The notes under the pieces: generated by a model
The model's input: the letters and a program-made list of their open reading frames with translations, nothing else
Databases searched by the model: none
What the model was told of the DNA's origin: nothing
Origin: CBDDFS01 sp965227255
Lineage (GTDB): Bacteria; Bacteroidota; Bacteroidia; Flavobacteriales_E; Vicingaceae
DNA length: 64,000 bases
Assembly: GCA_965227255.1 (NCBI GenBank)
Contig: CBDDFS010000002.1
Span: 372,001 to 436,000 of the forward strand
Direction of reading: 5' to 3'
Translations under genes and position numbers: made by a program
Part shown: positions 42,470-51,400 of the stretch, piece after piece
How the letters are laid out: every line of letters begins with the position of its first letter
How positions within the stretch are numbered: position 1 is the first letter of the stretch

Positions 42470-42997
42470 TTATTTCTCTGCTTCCAGAGAGCGGATCACC
42501 GACTCAAATTCACTGCCGTATTCCTGAAAAAGTTCACTTGTAATATCGCAAATCAGTTGAACTCCCTTGCCATTATTAATGAGATGAACAACGTAGACCG
42601 AGTGGGACAATCCGGCATCATCATTGTACTTGCCAAAGTATCCTACTGCATTTTTAAATTTAAGATCACGGCTTTTGTCGTTATGCGTGAAGACATCCTG
42701 AACTTCGAAAGGAACATTGGATCTTTTCATGGCAGAATAAGTGACCACGTCCATTTCCTCATCTACATCTTCCAATATGAATGAGATATTCGGAATAACA
42801 TTTCTGCCTGCTGAATCAGTGATTGGAGCTCTTTTATAGAAATATATGAGCATATTTCCCGACTCCTGTCTTGCAACCAGGTGCCAGTCCTTGCTCGGAA
42901 GTTCAAAGCTTATTTTGGCTTCATGTATACTCTCTTTCAGCTCATCTTTTTTGAGAGGAGAGATAAAAAGAATGAGGAAAGTGAGAAATTGGATCAT
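42470..42997 (-). CDS. Secreted or membrane-anchored PsbP/DcrB-like protein (tentative)
   Basis: 175 residues with a hydrophobic N-terminus (MIQFLTFLILFISPL) that is either a signal peptide or anchor. The body reads ISFELPSKDWHLVARQESGNMLIYFYK, then NISFILEDVDEE and a final FESVIRSLEAE. The order of strands and final helix (starting FELPxxW and ending FxxVIxSL) resembles PsbP/DcrB-fold small envelope proteins; this is a pattern-based guess. Its ATG overlaps the stop of the membrane protein upstream by four bases. Confidence 0.6.
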   Translation of the reverse strand: MIQFLTFLILFISPLKKDELKESIHEAKISFELPSKDWHLVARQESGNMLIYFYKRAPITDSAGRNVIPNISFILEDVDEEMDVVTYSAMKRSNVPFEVQDVFTHNDKSRDLKFKNAVGYFGKYNDDAGLSHSVYVVHLINNGKGVQLICDITSELFQEYGSEFESVIRSLEAEK

Positions 42998-43407
42998 TTG
43001 CCCCCGCCAGCTAATTTATTTCCTAACCAGGCCATTGGAATATATGCCAGCGTCAGGTCAAGAATGTTGAACCACATTGGAGAAGGCAATTGATAAACCA
43101 TCATGCTTCCACCAATAAAGAAAAAGGCACCGATGATCAATGAAAACATCATAGATCTCGACGCAGCGATCTTTGTTATTACAAAAGCACCGGCCAGTGT
43201 GCCGGCAGCGTGTGCGATGAATGGAAAGATCATGTGTCTGGGCTCAAGTAAATGAAAAGTCTCCATCATGCTTTCCATTGTGCTCATGTCACAGCCCTCC
43301 GGTGTGGCAATGATCATTGGACCTAACATAACCAGTGACATATTTACGATCCACCCTACGACAATACCTGCAAGCAGGGCAAGAATATTTTTTAATGTTG
43401 GATTCAT
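42994..43407 (-). CDS. Four-helix membrane protein, conserved hypothetical
   Basis: 137 residues with four hydrophobic segments. Residues about 8-24 (LALLAGIVVGWIVNMSL) and the loop PEGCDMSTMESMMETFHLLEPRHMIFPF (shortened to CDMSTMESMMETFHLLEP) are followed by a helix starting FIAHAAGTLAGAFV. This arrangement is recurrent in Bacteroidota membrane proteins of unknown function. It is coupled to the secreted gene at 42470 by an ATGA overlap and lies 45 bases after the YcxB-like gene, the largest gap in the run. Confidence 0.7.
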   Translation of the reverse strand: MNPTLKNILALLAGIVVGWIVNMSLVMLGPMIIATPEGCDMSTMESMMETFHLLEPRHMIFPFIAHAAGTLAGAFVITKIAASRSMMFSLIIGAFFFIGGSMMVYQLPSPMWFNILDLTLAYIPMAWLGNKLAGGGK

Positions 43408-43452
43408 GGCGTTGTTTTTTTCGAATTTATAAAAATCCTCAACATCAGATGG

Positions 43453-44001
43453 TTACGAGTCAGTCCTAATGGCCGGAAGTTTTTCTTCAATAAAGGATTT
43501 CACTCTGGCATAGTTTTCATCTCCCAAGTCGGTTTTTGAGATGAAGAAAGAGTCATTTCTGGTGGTATATTTAAAGTGCAGAACAATATAATCGCTGATG
43601 ATTTCATAGCCCTTATATGTCTGCCAGTTGATTTTCATGTCCATTCGATGGTCACGATAATGAAAATCCTCTTCACCAAACTCCCACAACTGATCCTCTT
43701 TCGCATTCTCAAATTCATCGATAAATTTCTCAATGCGTTCATTGTAAGATTTCTTGCTTTTTTTCTCGTGCCTGAAATAATAAATAAAGGTCAATAGATA
43801 ATGAAGCCCGAATGCAAAGGCAATGATCCAAAGAAATGTTTGCAGGGCGAAGAAAACGTATGCCACGATCAATAATGATATAGCATAGACCAACATGCGC
43901 CTTGTACTTCGAATAGAATCATTCCAGCTCAACTTCCATCTGAGATCACTTTCATCGTGAAAATTTTGCCTGTTGAATTTTATATGAAAACTTAAAACCA
44001 T
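43453..44001 (-). CDS. YcxB-like membrane protein
   Basis: 182 residues from the ATG at 44001 (the ORF extends eight codons further, into the preceding gene). Two membrane helices at about 38-55 and 58-78 are followed by a soluble C-terminal domain: LWEFGEEDFHYRDHRMDMKINW, then YKGYEIISDYIVLHF and FFISKTDLGDENY. Strand W-x-Y followed by a small sheet ending ISK is the YcxB-like pattern. Function of the family is unknown. It lies 14 bases after the TonB-C-like gene. Confidence 0.72.
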   Translation of the reverse strand: MVLSFHIKFNRQNFHDESDLRWKLSWNDSIRSTRRMLVYAISLLIVAYVFFALQTFLWIIAFAFGLHYLLTFIYYFRHEKKSKKSYNERIEKFIDEFENAKEDQLWEFGEEDFHYRDHRMDMKINWQTYKGYEIISDYIVLHFKYTTRNDSFFISKTDLGDENYARVKSFIEEKLPAIRTDS

Positions 44002-44015
44002 TTTATCTATAGAGA

Positions 44016-44561
44016 TTATTCGCAATTAAAATTCGGAATGAGATTTATCGGTTCTTCCACCCGAATGCTTCCGTCTTGGTTGACAAAATTCTCGGGCAAT
44101 GTGAGGTCAAATTTAAAGGGCAAATAGTAAACGCTATATTCTTCTTCCTCCACATACAATACTAAATAGAGCCATTGTCTCCATTTGGATACAATCTTTT
44201 CAAAGTTTGACAGGAACATCTTCTGGGGATTATAGTCAATGTCCTGACCATTATGTATTCGGTGTATTTGCACATCGAATATTCCTGTATCATTTAAATG
44301 AATGGAATAGACATAAAGCAAGTTTTCGAATCCCGCCTCTATCGCAACTGGTGGATATAACTTTTCATATAAAAGACTAGATATCAGTTGATCTTCATGC
44401 ATCAGCCATTTGCAATATGATTTTTCACTGATCCGGAATGAGGAATCAATTCTTAACCTGAATTGTTCGTCATAGATTTTTGATTTTGGTTGTGAATGGC
44501 CCTCTTGTGTCATCCATAAGAAGCAAATCAGCAGGCAATATTTATTAAAGAGATCTAACAA
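44016..44561 (-). CDS. Secreted protein with a TonB C-terminal-like domain
   Basis: 181 residues. The start is TTG at 44561, six bases after the porP/sprF stop; it gives a short signal peptide (LLICFLWMTQEGHSQ) and no ATG is available upstream. The middle phrase YPPVAIEAGFENLLYVYSI, then LNDTGIFDVQIHR, resembles the TonB C-terminal domain (YPxxAxxxGxxGxVxVxFxVxxDGxVxDVxV), which binds outer-membrane receptors. There is no N-terminal membrane anchor or proline-rich spacer, so it would not function as an energy transducer by itself. Possibly an accessory to the PorP/SprF protein next door. Similarity is partial, so treat as inference. Confidence 0.55.
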   Translation of the reverse strand: MLDLFNKYCLLICFLWMTQEGHSQPKSKIYDEQFRLRIDSSFRISEKSYCKWLMHEDQLISSLLYEKLYPPVAIEAGFENLLYVYSIHLNDTGIFDVQIHRIHNGQDIDYNPQKMFLSNFEKIVSKWRQWLYLVLYVEEEEYSVYYLPFKFDLTLPENFVNQDGSIRVEEPINLIPNFNCE

Positions 44562-44567
44562 GAAGTG

Positions 44568-45470
44568 CTATTCTTTTTTCGGAAGAGCTCTCTGGAAACG
44601 AATACCCAGAACAATCTCATGTGTTGTCCTGGCACGTGCGCTGATGTCGGAGGTGATAACATCATAGGAATAACCAAAGGAAAGATTGTTTCGGAATAAC
44701 AAACCAAACATGATTGAAACGGCATCATCACTTCGATAGGCTGCTCCGAGCCAGTAGTTCTTTTTATAAATGGCCTGAGCTCCAACATCGAATTGCATAG
44801 GGGTCGGACTTACATATTTCAGTAATAAGTAAGGCACAAAATTCAAATCGCTTTCTTCCTGTCCGAGGAGGTATGAACCGTGCAAATTGAAATGCTGAGT
44901 AAGGTTTCCGGTGGCCACATTTCCATCTCGGAAGAAGGTCAGACTGGACCCAAATAATTGATTAATGGAGAATCCAACTCGCAACCTGTCATTGTAGAAC
45001 ATCATTCCAAATGTCCCGTCCGGAACCCAGGATCTCTGCAATCCACTGCTCAATACCTGATCGCCGGATTCGTTCAGATTCAACTTTGTTCCATCAACCG
45101 TATAGGACTGAATTCCAACAGATAATCCAAAGGAAAGTTTCACCCCTTCAAGCTGGGCGATATAGGAATATGTACCGTAAAGGCCGTTTTGTTGAATGTG
45201 TCCGGCACGGTCGTTCATATAATATCCTCCTATACCCATTTTTCGATTTTTCAATGGACCATTCGCACTCAATACCGTTGTTCTCGGAGCTTCGTCTATA
45301 CCCACCCATTGATTTCTGTGATGGAATTTGGCGTCATAGAAATCACGAGTTCCCACAATTGCCGGATTGATGAGGTAATCATGCAATATATACTGACTGT
45401 AAACAGGAGTCTGCTGGGCGTTCGCCCATCCTGCAACTACAATTAGTAATATGACCAGTATTCTCTTCAT
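44568..45470 (-). CDS. PorP/SprF family type IX secretion membrane protein
   Basis: 300 residues with a signal peptide (ending near WANAQ). The family start QQTPVYSQYILHDYLINPA is diagnostic (here trimmed to QQTPVYSQYILHD, then INPAIVGTRD). It continues as a beta barrel with strands such as KLSFGLSVGIQSY and MQFDVGAQAIYKK, ending EIVLGIRFQRALPKKE. PorP/SprF proteins are outer-membrane partners of type IX secretion and are usually encoded next to a large type B sorting-domain protein, as here. Start and preceding stop overlap as TGATG (45468-45472), so it is coupled to the giant gene. The true start is ATG at 45470, with a TTG one codon earlier. Confidence 0.94.
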   Translation of the reverse strand: MKRILVILLIVVAGWANAQQTPVYSQYILHDYLINPAIVGTRDFYDAKFHHRNQWVGIDEAPRTTVLSANGPLKNRKMGIGGYYMNDRAGHIQQNGLYGTYSYIAQLEGVKLSFGLSVGIQSYTVDGTKLNLNESGDQVLSSGLQRSWVPDGTFGMMFYNDRLRVGFSINQLFGSSLTFFRDGNVATGNLTQHFNLHGSYLLGQEESDLNFVPYLLLKYVSPTPMQFDVGAQAIYKKNYWLGAAYRSDDAVSIMFGLLFRNNLSFGYSYDVITSDISARARTTHEIVLGIRFQRALPKKE

Positions 45471-48400
45471 CAATACAATATTGTTACTGCTCCTGTTTCC
45501 ACTCTTTCTCCATTTCCGAAGAAGTCAATGACATAATAATATGAGGCATTTGGCAACAACTCTCCTTCAAAAGTTCCATCCCATGGATCGCGATACCCTA
45601 CAGACCTGAATACCTGCTGGCCCCATCTGTTATATACCTCTACAATTACATTTGGATAATCTTCCAGCGAAGGAATGACCCATACATCATTCACTCCATC
45701 CCCATTTGGAGAGAATCCATTGATTATGCTTTCATCTTCAACAACAACGATTTCAATTGTATCACTGCCGACACAACCAAACTCATCAGTGCCCACTACA
45801 ACATAGGTCGTTGTTTCTCCTGGCTCGGCAATCGGTGAAATGGAGGCTGAGTCATTCAAACTCTCAGCAGGACTCCAGGCATAAGAACCATTGAAAAGGA
45901 ATGGAGAAGCAAGCAATTCAGTCGATTCTCCTTCTTCAATCGGATTCACGCTGGCCGAAGCTGTGATAATCGGAGGAGGTATACCGACAAGGAAATTCGT
46001 ATCTATATCAAAACAAGGCGGTACAGCACTATTCTGTCCTCTCAAGTAAATCGTCACGCTGTCCTCAACAGTATATAACAGAGAATCTCCACTTCCAATG
46101 CTTTTCAAAGTTCCGGATGAATCGGCGAACCAGTTAAACAATGAAGCGCCATATCCTTCAGCCACCAACAGTGTTTGATTTCCGATACATTCTACCGAAT
46201 CAACAAAAGCCGTTACGAATACAGTGTCCTGAACACCAATAGTTACGGTATCAAATGCCGTACATCCATTGGTGTCTGTGATCACTACATTGTATTGTCC
46301 ATTACCTAGGTCAATGGCCGTTTGTGTTGTTTGTCCATCCGACCATTGGATCTGATGAGGTGCTGTGCCTCCACTAAAGAATACAGTGGCTTCCCCATCG
46401 CTATTGGTGAAGCAGGTAGCATCAACAAAAGTGGTTGAATCTATCACAAGTGCAGGAGGCGGAACAATGTCAACACTGTCGAGATATTCACATCCATTTG
46501 CATCACTTAGCAATACTTGAATCGTTCCTTCACAAAGTTCGGTGGCAAGTGCAGAAGATTGAGGAGGTGTGGAATTCCATGCATATGAATAAGGCATGGT
46601 GCCACCAATCGCATTCATTATGGCTTCGCCTTCACACAATCCACCACAACCATCGGTCAATTTTGTAATGCTTCCTTCCAGAACTTCCGGCTCTGTTATT
46701 GTGTCCGCACCGAATGCAACACAACCTGTTGCGTCTGTAACCTTCACGAAGTAAACACCCGAGCAAAGATCTGTAAGGCTATCAAGTGTTGAAACAGGAA
46801 CATGATCCCAGATGTAGGTGTATGGACCTACACCTCCAACAGGACTTACTCTTGCAACTCCATTGCAATCGCCATTACATTTCACGGTGTTAAGATCGAA
46901 GTTTAGAACAGGGGCATTCGGGTTGTTCAGGAAATAGGTGAATTCGGCGCTGCATCCTTTTGAATCTGTTATGGTCACCGTATAAATCCCGGCAAATAAG
47001 TTATTTGCCAAATTGTTATAGCTGCCGGTCGACCATACATAGGTATAAGGTCCCTGACCACCTGATGGACTCAAGGTGATTGATCCGTCGTACATTCCGC
47101 AGGAAGGAAGAGAAATTATTTCATTGTCAGTAATTGGTGTTACATCCTGAATATCAAAGTTCAGAATCTGTGAACATCCATTTGCATCGACGATGCTGAC
47201 CGTATTTTGTCCGGCACAAAGATTGTTAACTACATCTCCACCAGACTGTTCATTCCAACTTATACTGAAAGGACCTGTACCTCCGGTGAAAGAAAGCCTT
47301 GCGCTGGCATCACAACTTCCCGAACAACTAATGCCAGTTAATATTTCTACACTTAATTCAAGAGAATCGGGTTCGTGGATATTGGCTGAAACGGCAGCTG
47401 AACAGCCCAGGCTATCCGTTATGGTTCCAATGTATTGTCCACCACAAAGCATGGTGGCCATGGAAGACAATTGAGGAGGTACCGTATTCCACGAATACTG
47501 GTAAGGAGCCATGCCACCAACTTCCTCCATAGAAGCGAAACCATTGCAATCTCCAAAACAATCCACACCTCTGGCATCAAGTAACTTTGCACTGAAATTG
47601 CTTGTTCCGATCCTAACTGTGTCAAAGCGAACACATGATGTGCTGGTATCCTCAACCCTTACGGTATAAAGACCGTTACACAAATTTGTGGCAATACTGT
47701 CTCGTGTCATTGAAGGATCGTCCCACAGGAATATGAAGTTTCCGGTGCCAGGGATCACACGTGCCTCACCGTCACAATTTCCATCACAACTTTCATCGAA
47801 AATGGTAAATGACATGGCTGTTGTTCCGGCATTATTGAGAATTACTTCTTCTGATTGTTCACAACCTGTGTTGTTATCTGTTACCGTGACTTCATACCAC
47901 CCCGCCCAAAGATTATTTGCGGTTGAATTGGTTTGAGTCGGAATTGTACTCCAAATGAAGGAATAACTTCCACTTCCTCCACTAACCACTGCAGCGGCAG
48001 AACCATTATTATTGCCACAAGCCGGTGGTGTTGTATTAATATTAATATTCAAACCGGCCGGATTGTTCAACAAGTACGAGTCGGTGAATACACATTGGTT
48101 TGAATCGATTATAGTAACATCATATGTGCCGGCTTCAAGTCCAGAAATATTGGATCCGTTCATTCCATTATTCCAAATCACAGTATAAGGACCCGTTCCA
48201 CCTGAAATACTGAGGTCTATGCTTCCATCATCTCCGTCTTTACATGTTGGGTTGGATAAAACCGGTGTTACACTTATGTTCGATGGAGAAGTAATCAGAG
48301 CACTGTCTGTTATGCCGCAGCCATTTGCATCAGTCACCCTCACCGAAGTATAACCCGCACACAATCCGGCAGCCAGGCTTGCTGTTTGACCGGAAGGATC

Positions 48401-51400
48401 ATTCCACAAATAGGTGAATGGTCCGCTTCCTCCAGAAACATGAACTATAATCCTGCCATCACAGGAAGAAAAACATTTTGTATTTGTGACATCGAAAGAG
48501 AGTGCCAATCCTGCAGGGTCAGACAAATCGAACGTGTCATTCTTAGAACATCCCGTAGAATCTGTGATTGTCACGGTATAAGTACCGGCTGATAAAGAAT
48601 CGGTAAATGCTGTAGTATCTCCATTTGACCAAAGGAAGGTGTAAGGGGCATTTCCACCCGAAACGATCAGGTTGATGGCTCCGTCTGATTCCCCTGGACA
48701 AGATATCGGAGTCAACGATGCCTGAACCATTATTTCAGCAGTTTCACCTATGCTGACACTATCAAATGTGATACAAGAATTGGCGTCAGTCACAGAATAA
48801 TAATAAACTCCGGCACACAAGGCGCTTGCAGAATCCCCTGTCTGCTTCTGACCATCATTCCATTGAAAAAAGTAGGGTGCTGCACCGCTCAATGCTTCTG
48901 CTTTCGCCGAGCCATCACAACTTGAATGGCAGGATGTTGAGTAAGTGGTATCGGATACATCCGGTCCTCCATTGTTATTGACGATGGCAGTAAATATTTG
49001 ATTGCAACCGAGATAATCACTGATCTGAACTGTATATAAACCAGCAGTGAGATCTGAGATGCTGCTTGTTGTATCACCCGTTGACCACAGGTATGTATAT
49101 GGCTGTCCATTTCCGGCACCTGCCGTAACTGTCAGTGAACCATTGCAATCACCGCAATCGGCATTGACGGAATTAAAGCTTGCCGAAATAGGAACTCCAT
49201 TTCCAATTTCAATTGTATCTGATCCTGTACAGCCATTTGCATCGGTCACATGAAGCACATATTGTCCTGCACACAGGTTGCCAATATCAGCTGTAGTGCC
49301 ACCGGTTGACCAACTATAAGTATAAGGTGCGGAACCACCCGAAACACTTGATTGAATCTCTCCATCACAGACATTGTAACAGGTTAAATTATTGGTTGAC
49401 AATTCAACTTCAATTTCTTCGGCCTCATCCAAGGTAACTTCAAAGGTGTTGGAACAACCTTTGGCATCAGTGACGGTTAGTGTATAGTCACCTGCGCAAA
49501 GACCTACTACTGCGTCGAGACTTGAACCACTCGACCAATTCAAATTGTATGGCGCCAAGCCACCACTGATACTAGCGACAATGGATCCATCACAAGAAGT
49601 GTTGCAGCTCGGATTGTTGGTGACAAAGTCTGCCTTGATCTCATTTCCTTTTTCAATTACAACTTCTTTAATCGACTTGCGACCTTCAGCATCCACGCCT
49701 ACGTAATAGGTACCAGGACAAAGACCTCCTCTTTGATCGATCTGTGCGGAAGAAGGAAATGAAGGCACCCACAAATAGGTCACCGGAGCGTTCAAATTGG
49801 AGTGATTTATACTGATCGTACCATCGCATTCACCAGTGCAGCTTTCATCGGATTTCGTGACTGTGAATTCCGGTCCATTCTTGCTGGTAATCATAAAGGA
49901 ATCAGTTTTCGAGCAACCAAGTGAATCCGTAATGATTACTGTATAAGGGAATTCAAAGCTGACATCAAGACGGCCTATGGAATCGTTTATTGATTGATCG
50001 AACCAGCAATAAGTATAAGAACCAGTTCCACCCGTAGGTGTCAATTTTATATGACCATTATTCAGACCACAATCCGTGTGGTTGACCACAGCATTTGACT
50101 GAATAGGGGCAGGTCGTGTAATTGTAAAATAGTAAGTCCTGGAACATGAATTTGCATCGGAAAGCTCGAGCCAATAATCACCTGCACAAAGATTGCTCAA
50201 AGACGATGTAATTTCACCCGTGCTCCACAAATAAGTGAAGGGTCCCTGACCGGATAAGATATTAACAGAAACAGCTCCGTCGCATGATGCGTGACAGGAT
50301 TCATCCTGAATGATAAGGTCGGCACCAATTGTATCGGGATCATTTATCATGACCGTATCATAATACTTACACGAGTTTTGATCAGTAATTACGAAAGGAT
50401 AACTTCCAGCTGCGAGTCCTGAAATATTTGATGAATTAGAGGTATTTCCGGTCCAGCTGAAATTGTAAGGCGCTATTCCATTAGAAACCTGAACATGAAC
50501 CTCACCTCCGGCATCGCCTGAGCATCCAATGAAGTCAGTGCTATAGCTCGCCGTCATATCAGATTCAGCTGATACCAACACATTTTCTATTCGAATACAT
50601 CCGGAAGCATCCGTGATCTGTAGTGAATATGTTCCGGGACAAATTCCGGTTACAATGGAATCAGTTTGTCCACCCGGAGACCACAGATAACTATACGGGG
50701 CTATACCTCCGGTAGAAGAGGCAATTATGGAACCATCGCAAACATCATGGCAGGATGCAGGACTTACCATAAAACTAATGTCTTTAATGCCGGAAGTATC
50801 ATCACTTAGAATGATGTCGAATGTGTCTGAGCAAAGATTTTGATCTGTCACAGCCACGCGGTAAGTACCTGGACAAAGACTATCAATCGTCGCAATGGTA
50901 TCCTCGGCTTTCTGGCCTATCCAGAGGTATGAATAAGGACCAAAACCACCACTTACCGTAATTCCAATATCTCCATCACAAACTCCACATGTCGAGGCAT
51001 TTACTGCGCTCTGAATCTTTAAAGGAGCCGGTTCCGTAACATTAATGTTCGAGGTAAAATAACAGCCATTCGCATCTGAAATAGTGGCTGTTACCAGACC
51101 GGCGCAAACATTTTCCAGACTGCTGTCTGTATCGCTATAACCCGACCAATGATATGTGTACGGCCTTACACCACCTGTTCCTGCAGAAATAATCTGACCA
51201 TCGCAAGAAGAGTTACAGGTTGGTCCGGCGAAATTATAGGTTGATTTAAGACTGTCGGGTTCGGTGACTTCCACTGAATCTATATTGGAACAGCCATTTA
51301 TATCGGTTACCGTTACAATATAATTTCCAGGACAAAGGCTTGAAATTGAGGAGTTTGTGTCGCTATTGTTCCACAAGTAGGAATAAGGTGCCGTGCCGCC

